Shown: positions 1 through 8,541 of the stretch, piece after piece
Position numbering within the stretch: the first letter of the stretch is position 1
How the letters are laid out: each line of letters begins with the position of its first letter
NCBI RefSeq assembly: GCF_021497505.1
Contig: NZ_CP069349.1
Span: 2,587,594 to 2,651,593, forward strand
Direction of reading: 5' to 3'
Length of the DNA stretch: 64,000 nt
From: Turicibacter sp. TJ11
Lineage (GTDB): Bacteria; Bacillota_I; Bacilli_A; MOL361; Turicibacteraceae
Notes under the pieces: model-generated
Seen by the model: the letters and a program-made list of their open reading frames with translations, nothing else
Told to the model about the DNA's origin: nothing
Databases searched by the model: none
Translations under genes and position numbers: made by a program

Positions 1-45
1 ATTTGTTTTTATTTCAGTTTATTTCGAATAATAATCGATTAAAAT

Positions 46-86
46 TGTCCCAAAAATATACTTTTTGTCCCGAAGTGTGTTATAAT
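46..86 (+). promoter_or_regulatory. Probable promoter of the ATPase/subtilisin pair
   Basis: A TATAAT -10 box lies at 81-86. Two direct copies of TGTCCC at 46-51 and 66-71 sit 20 bp apart over the expected -35 region, so they could be a repressor or activator site. No good -35 hexamer is visible. Function is inferred only from position. Confidence 0.4.
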
Positions 87-137
87 TTACTTGATAGGAA
101 TGATGAAAAAGAATTTAAATACAGATGGGAGTGATTA

Positions 138-1181
138 ATGTTGAAGAAAAAAAATGTATTAAATTTAATAAAATACCATACTGAAAAAAATGAGTTTCAA
201 TTTAGAAATGAGGCTATTGAAATTGCACGTTATTTTGATCAAATTGGTGATTATCAGTTGGCAGAATATATTATGAGTCTTTTATCGACTACCAATACAT
301 TCATTCCACAAGAGGAGGCTTTTGAAAGTTTATTTTTAAAGAGAGTTGAATTTAACACAGAACCGCTTCCTCTCCCTAAACCCATTGCTGAGGATATAAA
401 GGGTATCATAAATGCAGTGAATCATAATGTAGGAATTAATAAGTTTTTATTTGAAGGAGCTCCAGGAACTGGGAAAACAGAAACAGTTAAGCAAGTTGCA
501 CGTTTATTAGAACGACAACTATATATCGTTGAATTTAGCGAATTAATTGATAGTAAAATGGGGCAAACTTCAAAGAATATTGTCACTGTGTTCAATGAAA
601 TTAATCGGATGCCTTTTCCTACTCAAGCATTGATACTGTTAGATGAAATTGATGCTATAGCACTAGATAGGATTAATTCAAATGATTTAAGAGAAATGGG
701 ACGAGTTACATCTACAATTTTGAAAGAGTTGGACAAATTAAATGAGGAAGTAGTTTTAGTGGCGACTACCAATCTATTTGAGAAATTTGACAAAGCATTA
801 ACTAGAAGGTTTGATACAGTAATCAGTTTCGATAGATATGAAAAAGAAGACTTAGTTGAAATTGCTGAAATAATTTTAAATTCTTTATTGAAGAAGTTTA
901 AAAATGCTGGTAGAGATATGAAGTTGTTCAAAAAAATAATTCGAAGTATGGATGAAATTCCGAATCCTGGAGAGTTGAAAAATATGATTAAAATTTCACT
1001 TGCATTTAGTGCCCCTGACAATGAGTATGACTATCTTAGAAGGTTGCTAAAATACGTAGTGAAAAACTCTGAGGAAGTCGGATTAAAAGAATTATATAAT
1101 ATAGGATTTACTATTAGAGAAATTGAAGTACTTACAGGGATATCGAAAAGCCAGGTAGCAAGAGAGTTAAAGGGGGATTAA
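138..1181 (+). CDS. ietA: AAA-family ATPase of an IetAS-type two-gene system
   Basis: Predicted AAA ATPase of 347 aa, first of a two-gene pair with a subtilisin-like protease. This pairing is known as IetAS, first described as a plasmid-exclusion locus on an Agrobacterium Ti plasmid and later reported as an anti-phage module. The role here is inferred from domain content and gene order. Walker A GAPGTGKT is at residues 107-114 and Walker B with D169-E170 lies within 164-173. A sensor-1-like ATTN and an arginine-finger-like RRFD follow. The last ~25 residues (FTIREIEVLTGISKSQVARE) read like a helix-turn-helix. The stop is followed after one base by the protease ATG, so the two are probably translationally coupled. 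Its N-terminal ~80 residues are family-specific and unassigned. Confidence 0.75.
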   Translation: MLKKKNVLNLIKYHTEKNEFQFRNEAIEIARYFDQIGDYQLAEYIMSLLSTTNTFIPQEEAFESLFLKRVEFNTEPLPLPKPIAEDIKGIINAVNHNVGINKFLFEGAPGTGKTETVKQVARLLERQLYIVEFSELIDSKMGQTSKNIVTVFNEINRMPFPTQALILLDEIDAIALDRINSNDLREMGRVTSTILKELDKLNEEVVLVATTNLFEKFDKALTRRFDTVISFDRYEKEDLVEIAEIILNSLLKKFKNAGRDMKLFKKIIRSMDEIPNPGELKNMIKISLAFSAPDNEYDYLRRLLKYVVKNSEEVGLKELYNIGFTIREIEVLTGISKSQVARELKGD

Positions 1182-1182
1182 T

Positions 1183-3411
1183 ATGAATGATATTTTGCAG
1201 CTAAAAGGTAGATTTGAACAAAAAAAAAGTAACAATAGACCAGCGGCACCCAGATTATCTTCAGGATCAATGGTTAATGTTTCTCATCTAGAAAGCTTGC
1301 GAACTGATTTAATTGTACTCAAAGAATTCTGGGAATCACAAGAAGTTTTAAGTGGTGCTTTAATAAGTGTTTATTATAACAAGGTAGTAGCCAAGAGTAA
1401 TAGGATTAGTGGTTTCTTATCATCCTCGAAACAACCTGCTAATTCATCGATAGTTGGTGCAAAATTCTCAGATAAAAGTAATAAGCATATTATTACGCAT
1501 TATATTTCAATGGAAGTCATCGACGCCTCAATTCTTTCAATTGAACAGGCAATTAGAATTTTGAATGAGGAATTCGGGGGTTCAATAGATTATATTAAAT
1601 TTAATGAAAAAAGCAATATAAATGCTATTGATTTTGAAAAATACACAATAAAAAAAACAAAGTTTCAACATATTATTGTTGACTCCTCTTATGTCGAAAA
1701 ATTCGGTGTTGAAAATAGTGATTTTGGATCACATAAAAGTGCTATTGTTACTATATACAATACAGATATGAATACTAAAGAGTTATTGAATAAAATTGGT
1801 ATTAAAGTTTTAGATGATAGAATTATTAATGATACAACTGTTTTGTTGGATGCGAATTATTTAGAAATTTTGATGCAAAAGGCTCCTTATCTAGTTGCGA
1901 TGGCAACTGAGAATCTATCTGAATTGGCACCAAGCGATTTTTTAGAAAATGTTGGATACGAACGAAATCTAATTCCTAGACCAAAACAAGAACCAGTAAT
2001 TGGTGTGATTGATACTTTATTTGATGAGAATGTTTATTTTAGTGAATGGGTAGAGTTTCATAATATGATTGATAAAAATATACCCGTTACTTCAGAAGAC
2101 TATAGGCATGGGACAGCAGTCTCTTCTATAATTGTTGACGGTCCAACTTTAAACCCAAAATTGGATGATGGTTGTGGTAGGTTTAAAGTCCGTCATTTTG
2201 GGGTAGCGACTCGCAGTGCATTTAATTCATTTACGATAATTCGTTCAATAAAGGAAATAGTTGCACTAAATCCAGATATCCGTGTTTGGAATTTATCTTT
2301 AGGTTCCAATGAAGAAATTAATAAAAATTTTATATCGGCAGAGGCTGCAGTACTTGATCAAATTCAATTTGAAAATGATGTGATTTTTGTAATTGCAGGA
2401 ACAAATAAAGGATCTTTTGAAGGTGAGAAAAAAATTGGATCTCCAGCAGACTCAATCAATTCAATAATAGTAAATTCAGTAGATTCAAAAAAACAACCAG
2501 TGACATATTCACGTCAAGGAATAGTTTTATCATTTTTTACAAAACCAGATGTAAGTTATTATGGTGGTTCATCAGATAATTACATGGCGGTTTGTGAACC
2601 TTTAGGGAAGGCTTATGTCTCAGGAACATCTTATGCAGCACCGTGGATTGCTAGAAAATTATCTTATTTAATTGATATTATTGGTCTTAATCGAGAGGTT
2701 GCAAAAGCTATGTTGATTGATTCTGCGATTGGATGGAAAGCGAATACAGATTTTTTAGATTTAGCACTAAAGGGGCATGGTGTGGTTCCTGTTAGAATAG
2801 AAGATATTCTTCAATCGCCTGATGATGAAATTAAATTTGTAGTGTCAGGAATTTCTGAACAGTACGATACATTTAATTATAACTTCCCGGTTCCTGTAGC
2901 TAATAATAAATATCCCTATATTGCAAAAGCGACATTGTGCTATTTTCCTAAATGTTCAAGAAACCAAGGTGTTGATTATACGAACACAGAGCTAGACATT
3001 TACTTTGGTCGTTTGGACAATAAGGGAGAAATTAAAAGTGTTAATGAGAACAAACAAAGTATAGAAGGGGAAAATCATTATTTACATGAAGAAGATGCGA
3101 GAAAAATTTTTAGAAAATGGGATAATATTAAACATATTAGTGAAGGAATTAAACCACGATCAAAGGGGAAAAAAGTATATAAAGATAGAATGTGGGGGAT
3201 GAGTATTAAGACTAAAGAAAGATTGAATAGTAGAGATGGTGAAGGAATACGATTTGGAGTTGTGGTCACGTTAAAAGAAATTAACGGAGTAAATAGAATA
3301 GAAGATTTTATTCATCAATGTAGTTTTAGAGGGTGGTTAGTTAATAGAATTAATATTGAAAATAGACTCGATATTTATGAAACTGCGAATGAAACAATTG
3401 AATTTGAATAA
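1183..3411 (+). CDS. ietS: S8 subtilisin-like serine protease of an IetAS-type system
   Basis: Predicted 742-aa cytoplasmic serine protease without a signal peptide. The subtilisin triad is complete: D277 in VIGVIDTLFDE, H309 in YRHGTAVSS and S483 in VSGTSYAAPW, with N407 in VIAGTN as the likely oxyanion residue. About 270 N-terminal residues and 200 C-terminal residues flank the S8 core, as expected for the protease of ATPase-coupled pairs rather than for a secreted subtilase. The SD GGGGGA lies inside the end of the ATPase gene. In the described systems the two proteins form a toxin/antitoxin-like or defence unit; which step the protease performs here cannot be read from sequence. A terminator follows at 3482-3516. 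Confidence 0.75.
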   Translation: MNDILQLKGRFEQKKSNNRPAAPRLSSGSMVNVSHLESLRTDLIVLKEFWESQEVLSGALISVYYNKVVAKSNRISGFLSSSKQPANSSIVGAKFSDKSNKHIITHYISMEVIDASILSIEQAIRILNEEFGGSIDYIKFNEKSNINAIDFEKYTIKKTKFQHIIVDSSYVEKFGVENSDFGSHKSAIVTIYNTDMNTKELLNKIGIKVLDDRIINDTTVLLDANYLEILMQKAPYLVAMATENLSELAPSDFLENVGYERNLIPRPKQEPVIGVIDTLFDENVYFSEWVEFHNMIDKNIPVTSEDYRHGTAVSSIIVDGPTLNPKLDDGCGRFKVRHFGVATRSAFNSFTIIRSIKEIVALNPDIRVWNLSLGSNEEINKNFISAEAAVLDQIQFENDVIFVIAGTNKGSFEGEKKIGSPADSINSIIVNSVDSKKQPVTYSRQGIVLSFFTKPDVSYYGGSSDNYMAVCEPLGKAYVSGTSYAAPWIARKLSYLIDIIGLNREVAKAMLIDSAIGWKANTDFLDLALKGHGVVPVRIEDILQSPDDEIKFVVSGISEQYDTFNYNFPVPVANNKYPYIAKATLCYFPKCSRNQGVDYTNTELDIYFGRLDNKGEIKSVNENKQSIEGENHYLHEEDARKIFRKWDNIKHISEGIKPRSKGKKVYKDRMWGMSIKTKERLNSRDGEGIRFGVVVTLKEINGVNRIEDFIHQCSFRGWLVNRINIENRLDIYETANETIEFE

Positions 3412-3481
3412 ATTCTGATATGACTCCGAAAGATTTAAAATTGAATTCAATATAATGAAAAGTATACTGAACATTAATGAG

Positions 3482-3516
3482 GGAGATTAGCTAGTTATGC
3501 TAACCTCCTTTTTTAT
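3482..3516 (+). terminator. Rho-independent terminator after the subtilisin gene
   Basis: Stem GGAGATTAGC / GCTAACCTCC (one G-T pair), loop TAGTTAT, followed by six T. It separates the ATPase/protease pair from the agr-type locus. The remainder of the gap up to 3640 shows nothing recognisable. Confidence 0.7.
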
Positions 3517-3640
3517 TTATAATTCTACAGGTTCTAGAAAGACTGTCTAATTAATTGTAACCTATTCAAATCTATACAAAGAAGGCCTTTAAATGAATAT
3601 AAAATTTAATTAATTGTGATAAATAATTGTGTGATTTAAA

Positions 3641-3669
3641 TTGACAATTCACGTTATAGAAAATACAAA
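3641..3669 (+). promoter_or_regulatory. Candidate promoter of the agr-type operon
   Basis: TTGACA at 3641-3646, a 17-bp spacer and TACAAA at 3664-3669 (four of six -10 matches) would start a transcript with a leader of about 60 bases before the response-regulator gene. A second TATAAT at 3703-3708 lies too close to the SD to be preferred. Confidence 0.45.
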
Positions 3670-3733
3670 ATTGTAAAATTTTAAAAAAATTGATAAAATA
3701 TGTATAATAATGAAGGGGAAAGGGGGATTTTTA

Positions 3734-4447
3734 GTGGTTATCCAGATTGGAGTTTGTGATGATGAAGAAAACTTTAGGTCAAAGATAAAAGAGGTATTGC
3801 ATTCAATATTGAGATCAAGTTCAATAGAGTATCGTTTTTATGAGTTTTCATCAGGTGAGGAGCTTTTAGCGAACTACCCTGAGCGTTTAGATATACTAAT
3901 AATGGATATCCAAATGAAAAAATTAAACGGGATGGATACTACAAGAGAAATTAGAGTTTTTGATCAAAGAGTAGAGATTATCTTTATGACCTCTTTGCTT
4001 GACTTTATACAAGAAGGATATGAGGTTAAGGCTTATCGATATATATTAAAACCAATCAATGAAAACAAGGTTTTAAAACATATTTTACCTTGTATTAATG
4101 AACTTCTTCAAAAAAAAAGTTCTTACTTAACTGTTAACGTAAAAAACTCTGTTCATAGAATTGAGATTGATTCAATTATCTATATTGAAACGCAGCGTCC
4201 TAATATCATCATTTATACATCTGAAAATCAATATACAATTAGGATGAGTCTTTCGCAAATAGAAAAAAGCCTAAATGGTTATGGCTTTTTTAGATGTCAT
4301 AACAGCTATCTCATTCATTTAAAGTTCGTAGAATCAATAGAAAATCATTCAGTTATGCTAAAAGGTCAAGAGATTCCTATTAGTAAATACCGACTTAAAG
4401 GTTTAAAGATTGCTATGACGCATGCATTAGGTGATATCGTATGTTAA
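3734..4447 (+). CDS. agrA: AgrA-type LytTR response regulator
   Basis: Two-domain response regulator of about 237 aa: a receiver domain with the phosphoacceptor D58 in DILIMDIQM, then a C-terminal LytTR DNA-binding domain from about residue 135. I prefer the GTG at 3734 over the upstream ATG at 3710, because AAAGGGGG at 3719-3726 is well spaced for the GTG and would lie inside the gene otherwise. The end overlaps the kinase gene by seven bases. AgrA-type regulators receive phosphate from the cognate AgrC kinase and bind short direct repeats upstream of target genes. Matching CAGTTA repeats occur at 7950-7966 and 13361-13377, making the two secreted-protein genes there likely targets. Since the kinase gene is interrupted, its current activity is doubtful. 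Confidence 0.8.
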   Translation: MVIQIGVCDDEENFRSKIKEVLHSILRSSSIEYRFYEFSSGEELLANYPERLDILIMDIQMKKLNGMDTTREIRVFDQRVEIIFMTSLLDFIQEGYEVKAYRYILKPINENKVLKHILPCINELLQKKSSYLTVNVKNSVHRIEIDSIIYIETQRPNIIIYTSENQYTIRMSLSQIEKSLNGYGFFRCHNSYLIHLKFVESIENHSVMLKGQEIPISKYRLKGLKIAMTHALGDIVC

Positions 4448-5731
4448 CTCATGATACTTTATGGAAGCTCATTGATTTTTTCACGATTGAGATAGATTGG
4501 CTGATTTTTTTCTTTGTAATTAATAGGGTGGGAAGAAGAAAAGATAATAGTAAAAAATATATCTTAGTGGCTATTCTTCTTTTATTCGTTATTGGATGTT
4601 TGAATATTGTAGAAATATCACCTAATATGCGGATGATTTTATGTATAGTAATGGGTGTGTTATTTTGTAAATATTTATATGAAGATAGTCTTTATAAATG
4701 TATGATTGTTAATCTATTGTTTTGGCTTGTCCTCATGATTAGCGAGTCTATATCTACAGTAGTGGTGGTTCTATTTAATGGTCTTGATAGTGTTACTCCA
4801 TTATTAAGGGGGGGATCCTTAAGGTTCCAAGCAATCGTATTATCAAAATTTTTGCTTTTTATTACTTTAATAGGGGGGAGGTATTTTAAGTTATCTGTGG
4901 ACTTTAAGTTGAAAGATAGTTTTTTAATCGGTATCCCTGTGACAACGAATATAGCAAGTTTATTAGTCATCTATGGATATAATTTGAATCAACATATTGA
5001 AAATCGATATAATATTTTAATGATAGTTATAATCACTGTCTTGATAATGTTATCTTCCATTTCACTGCTAATCATTATTAGAAAAATTTTAAAAGAGAAA
5101 CAAAAAAGGTTAGAATCTCAATTGATTAATAATCGAATTAAAGTGAATTATCAAAATTATGAACGGATAAATGAAGCCCATAGACAGATAAGATACGTAT
5201 ATCATGATTTGAAAAATCATCTGTTGTGTCTTAAAAATTTCCAAACTAAAGCTGAAATAGAGGATTATATTACTAATTTAGAATTGCAAATTGAAGGTTT
5301 TGAAGATTTTAGGGATACAGGAAATAGGACATTAGATATCATTTTAGGTGAAAAGATATATCGTTGTAAAAAAGATGGGATTGAATATGAGGATAATATT
5401 ATAATAACTAAATTAGATTTTATGGCGGAATTTGAGATATGCGCTCTGTTTGCGAATGCTCTAGATAATGCAATTGAAGCTTGTATAGAGATGGAATCTT
5501 GTGCAAAAAAATACATTAGTGTGACTTGTCGGGATATTAAAGGATTTATTATTATTAAGATTATTAATTCAAAATCAAATGTGATAAAAGTGATTGATGA
5601 TCAAATATATATATAAACAGAAATGTAATTCATAGTTTTCTAGTTCAAATACTTGTAGTCAAAATTCGTTAAAATGTATGTTAAAATAGTAGATATTAAC
5701 TATACATTTTAGGATAGAAATTGAGGCAACT

Positions 5732-6250
5732 ATGAATCAGACAGAATTAAAATTAATTGAAACAGCGATGCGTGAAACATCATCGAAACAACTTTATACT
5801 CGTTATCAAGTCATCTATTTACACTTACAAGGATATAAAAATGTAGAAATCGCTAGGATAGTTCCCTTTACTGCTCAGACCATCGGAACACATGTTAGAA
5901 ATTATAAAAAATATGGACTTGAGGGATTAAACCCACGCCCAAAATCAGGCTGTCCGAAGAAACTTTCACCTGAGCAAGAAGCTGAGTTAATCCATACCCT
6001 CATCCATAAAACGCCCGCTGATGTTGGGATTGAACCGTACATGACTTGGGATTGTAAGCTATTATGCATCTGGGTGAAGCAAACCTTTGGAATTTCATTC
6101 TCTAAAGGTGGAATGCGTGACATGTTGTTACGCTTAGGTTTTAGCTACACACGCCCGACTTACTCATTAGCGAGAGCGAGTCAAGAAAAACAAGAGGGAT
6201 TTAAACAGGAATTTGAACAATTAAAAAATTTTGATTCGTGGAGAGATTGA
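5732..6250 (+). CDS. IS630-family transposase, N-terminal frame (HTH part)
   Basis: Encodes 172 aa with two winged-helix/homeodomain-like DNA-binding stretches (for example IARIVPFTAQTIGTHVRNY), the N-terminal half of an IS630 transposase. It binds the terminal inverted repeats. The frame ends in TGA at 6248-6250 just after a run of A and T (TTAAAAAATTTT), where ribosomes could change frame into the downstream catalytic part. The shift needed is +1 (or -2), so it may be programmed or may be a disabling mutation. Confidence 0.8.
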   Translation: MNQTELKLIETAMRETSSKQLYTRYQVIYLHLQGYKNVEIARIVPFTAQTIGTHVRNYKKYGLEGLNPRPKSGCPKKLSPEQEAELIHTLIHKTPADVGIEPYMTWDCKLLCIWVKQTFGISFSKGGMRDMLLRLGFSYTRPTYSLARASQEKQEGFKQEFEQLKNFDSWRD

Positions 6251-6764
6251 TCATTTATTGTTTCAAGATGAAAGTTCTATCAGAGATTATCAATCATTAG
6301 TCAACAATTGGTTTCCTAAAGGAAAACAACGGATTATTCCTACTTACGGAAATAATAAAAGTGTCAAATTAATAGGAATCCTTAACTATGAGACAGGTCA
6401 TGTTTATGTCCAGGAGGAAGAACGTTATACAGCAGATATCTTTTTAGAATTCCTCAAAAAAGTACTGAAACAATATCCAACGGGAAAGATTGTCATGATT
6501 TTAGATAACGCAAGAATTCATCACGCTAAACTCATCCAACCTTTTTTAAACGAACACAAAAATAGATTAAGGTTAATCTTTTTACCACCATATAGTCCAG
6601 AATTAAACTTAATTGAAGGATTATGGAAATGGTTAAAACAATCTGTGATTCATAACGTCTTTTATAAAAATATAAATGAGATTAGAAAAGCTGTTCAAGG
6701 ATTTATTCGACGTATCAATGAGAGACCTTCGGAAGTGATCCAGAGACTATGCGAAAAAATGTGA
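6231..6764 (+). CDS. IS630-family transposase, C-terminal DDE frame
   Basis: Encodes 177 aa carrying the catalytic triad of the family: D in LLFQDESS, D in MILDNARIHH and E in LNLIEGLWKWLK. The frame overlaps the HTH frame by 20 bases and has only a TTG and no SD at its start. It is therefore most likely expressed as a frameshift fusion rather than alone. Intact DDE motifs mean the element may still be mobile if the fusion is made. Confidence 0.8.
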   Translation: MIRGEIDHLLFQDESSIRDYQSLVNNWFPKGKQRIIPTYGNNKSVKLIGILNYETGHVYVQEEERYTADIFLEFLKKVLKQYPTGKIVMILDNARIHHAKLIQPFLNEHKNRLRLIFLPPYSPELNLIEGLWKWLKQSVIHNVFYKNINEIRKAVQGFIRRINERPSEVIQRLCEKM

Positions 6765-6939
6765 AAAACTTATCTGTTTATATATATACCACTAAAGTAG
6801 ATAAAGTTGGGCATGGAATCGGAATTTCAAGTATCAAGTATATTACCGATAAATATAATGGTGAAGTTGTTATTAACTATTCTGATGATGAGTTTATATT
6901 GAACATTATGATTCCAATACCTAGTTAGGAGAGATAGAA

Positions 6940-7086
6940 ATGAAAAAAATCGGATTTAAATTACTTAAAAAACTTTCAATGTTAAGTTTTGGAATAGCAG
7001 TATTATCAGCAAATAGTGCAAGTACGTGGTTTATCCATCAACCGAAAGAACCAAAAGAATTAGAACAATTAAAGAAAAGAAAGTAA
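6940..7086 (+). CDS. agrD: AgrD-like cyclic autoinducer precursor with Ser in place of Cys
   Basis: A 48-aa peptide: an amphipathic, positively charged N-terminal leader (MKKIGFKLLKKLS), a central stretch SANSASTWFIHQPKEP and a charged tail ending KKRK. The core aligns with clostridial AgrD proteins, where the ring CLWFT is followed by HQPEEP. Here the ring residues would be STWFI, so AgrB would form a Ser lactone instead of the usual Cys thiolactone. A Ser-lactone pheromone is known for the Enterococcus Fsr system. A GGAGAG SD precedes ATG 6940. It lies between the kinase remnant and agrB; the order A-C-D-B is the reverse of the Staphylococcus operon. Mature ring length is inferred by alignment. 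Confidence 0.85.
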   Translation: MKKIGFKLLKKLSMLSFGIAVLSANSASTWFIHQPKEPKELEQLKKRK

Positions 7087-7092
7087 GTAAAT

Positions 7093-7118
7093 CTCCCGTT
7101 AAGCAAGGGAGGTTTTTT
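7093..7118 (+). terminator. Attenuating terminator between agrD and agrB
   Basis: Short stem CTCCC / GGGAG followed by G and six T, placed between the agrD stop and the agrB SD. It could make agrD mRNA more abundant than agrB mRNA. Confidence 0.55.
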
Positions 7119-7135
7119 GTATTTAAGGAGATCGT

Positions 7136-7708
7136 ATGTTTGTTTATCTAGCAAATAAAATAACAATGGTATTAATTAATTATGAAATAATAGGAAAAGA
7201 AGATGAAGAAATTTATCGATATGGATTTGAGATGTTAATTTATTTTATTGTTAACCTTTCAATAGCAGTATTTATTGGGATTCTTTTTCACAAATTTATT
7301 CACACACTTTTATTTTTAGGGTGTTATTGTACCATAAGGCAGTTTACAGGGGGCTATCACGCAAATAGTTATACAAAGTGTACATTGATATTTACTATAA
7401 TTTATTTAGTCACAGTTTTGTTGACGAATAATCTTGAGGTGGATAAGATGAAAATTCCATTACTCATTTTATTAATTATTAGCCTCATTATTATTTATCG
7501 ATTTGCCCCATTAGACCATCGAAATAAACCATTGAGTGAAGAAGAGAAGAAACAGTATAAAAATGTGGCGATCAACTTAGTAAAAGTGATAGGTATGCTG
7601 ATTGGAATTACCCTGATACTTGATATTTTTACAACTTATATTTTTTATCCGGTATGTGCGATAATTTGGATAGCTATCTTATTAGTTTTAGGGCGGTATA
7701 AAAAATAA
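7136..7708 (+). CDS. agrB: AgrB pheromone-processing membrane endopeptidase
   Basis: A 190-aa polytopic membrane protein of the AgrB family, which cuts the C-terminal tail of AgrD and closes the (thio)lactone ring. The catalytic pair is visible as H75 in TGGYHANSYT and C82, at the same spacing as H77/C84 in Staphylococcus AgrB. Several hydrophobic segments follow. The SD AAGGAG precedes ATG 7136. It is next to agrD, as expected. The 3' quarter of the gene and the following intergenic DNA are repeated almost exactly at 11667-11851. Confidence 0.9.
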   Translation: MFVYLANKITMVLINYEIIGKEDEEIYRYGFEMLIYFIVNLSIAVFIGILFHKFIHTLLFLGCYCTIRQFTGGYHANSYTKCTLIFTIIYLVTVLLTNNLEVDKMKIPLLILLIISLIIIYRFAPLDHRNKPLSEEEKKQYKNVAINLVKVIGMLIGITLILDIFTTYIFYPVCAIIWIAILLVLGRYKK

Positions 7709-8054
7709 AATATTAGCTTCCATTATAAAAGGTTATTGACATAAAATATAATTATTTTATAGTTAAAACCGGTATTACTGTTTACCTTTAGATTTTTATC
7801 AAATAGATAATTGTAATTTCTTTGTTAAAACAAATATCATTGCTAGTGATGGAGCAAATATTGAATTGTGTAAGTCATAAAATTAAAGTTTTTTATAGTT
7901 CTTTATTATTAAAATAGTGTTAAATGATCTCATTTTGACTAAATAGCTACAGTTAACGACCAGTTAGCACATCTATATTACAATATAAGACTATCTTGTG
8001 GTAAATTTTTCTTGCGTTGAATTTAAAGGTGCAAGAAAAGACATATAGAGGAGA
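7577..8054 (+). repeat. Duplicated block, copy A (agrB tail plus bacteriocin promoter)
   Basis: About 478 bp repeated nearly exactly at 11667-13465. The copy starts at TTAGTAAAAGTG inside agrB and ends at ACATATAGAGGAGA just before the bacteriocin start. Copy B lacks about 57 bp between two GTTAAAAC repeats and carries an IS4-type element. Confidence 0.9.
7950..8037 (+). promoter_or_regulatory. Bacteriocin upstream region with LytTR-type repeats
   Basis: Two CAGTTA direct repeats at 7950-7955 and 7961-7966 are 11 bp apart (one helical turn) and resemble the core of AgrA/LytTR binding sites. An inverted repeat TTCTTGC / GCAAGAA follows at 8009-8037, just before the SD. Both elements are kept in the second copy ahead of 13559. 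Binding by the response regulator at 3734 is inferred. Confidence 0.5.
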
Positions 8055-8064
8055 GTATGAGAGA

Positions 8065-8445
8065 ATGAAAAAACAAGTAATCGCACTAACATGTATTGCA
8101 GCACTAGGCTTAGGAATCGGGAGTCAATCTGCTTTAGCTTCATATGATTCATCATCAGCTACAAGTGGGACTGTCGCTTTAACAGAGACTACAAAAGATG
8201 CACGTGTTACGACAGATGTTGGAGGAGGGAAATGGGATTACGGATCAACACTAACTATTAGTTTAAAGAAAAAAACTCATTCTAATTATTTCCATGAAAC
8301 TAAAAAGCATGGGTCATCTGCTAAGGTAGGATCAGGATCTACATGGTCATATAGTGGAGATACTAAAGCAGCAGTATGGTCAAAAGCTAGTGCAACTGGA
8401 GAAAGATCTGCTACAGGATATGCACAATGGAATCTTGTAGATTAA
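8065..8445 (+). CDS. Lactococcin 972 family bacteriocin
   Basis: A 126-aa secreted protein. A signal peptide with cleavage after QSALA (about residue 25) leaves a mature part of about 100 residues. The GGGKWDYG motif near the mature N terminus and the repeated W-S/T-Y and HETKKHG stretches are typical of lactococcin 972, a bacteriocin that blocks septum formation by binding lipid II. ATG 8065 has the SD GAGGAGA; longer in-frame upstream starts lie in the conserved promoter repeat and are unlikely. The downstream genes are the family's usual membrane protein and ATPase. Expression is probably under the agr-type regulator through the CAGTTA repeats. It has no cysteines in the mature part. Confidence 0.85.
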   Translation: MKKQVIALTCIAALGLGIGSQSALASYDSSSATSGTVALTETTKDARVTTDVGGGKWDYGSTLTISLKKKTHSNYFHETKKHGSSAKVGSGSTWSYSGDTKAAVWSKASATGERSATGYAQWNLVD

Positions 8446-8457
8446 AGAATATTTTAA

Positions 8458-8489
8458 GCAAACTGTGTAATTTACATAGTTTGCTTTTT
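8458..8489 (+). terminator. Terminator/attenuator after the bacteriocin gene
   Basis: Stem GCAAACTGTGTAA / TTACATAGTTTGC (one G-U) with a T run. It would favour bacteriocin mRNA over the downstream immunity/transport genes. Confidence 0.7.
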
Positions 8490-8541
8490 ATGATGAAGAG
8501 GTTTTAATATAGTTTGATGGAGTTATTAGGAGGAAGTTTTA

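Larger units (their letters stand above)
5611..6784 (+). mobile_element. IS630-family insertion sequence in agrC
   Basis: About 1.17 kb with near-identical ends: TATATAAACAGA on the left and its complement TCTGTTTATATA on the right. Alternating AT at both borders makes the exact edge uncertain by a few bases, consistent with the TA target duplication of IS630/Tc1-mariner elements. It carries two overlapping frames that together make one DDE transposase. Confidence 0.85.
4441..6928 (+). pseudogene. agrC: AgrC-type histidine kinase split by an IS630-family element
   Basis: The 5' part (to about 5606) encodes about five or six membrane helices, the phosphoacceptor H255 in YHDLKNH, and an N box FANALDNAIEA. 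The reading frame then enters the insertion sequence and stops at 5616. The missing G-box region reappears after the element (about 6785-6928): removing the element and one TA restores an uninterrupted frame through IYTTKVDKVGHGIGISS, the typical end of AgrC kinases. The truncated protein could still be made and sit in the membrane, but it lacks the ATP lid and glycine-rich box and so should not phosphorylate. The family senses the cyclic peptide made from AgrD. The break is recent enough that no other lesion is seen. Confidence 0.85.

Noticed and set aside
5265..5516. Minus-strand frame in the kinase gene
   Set aside because: A shadow of the AgrC coding frame.
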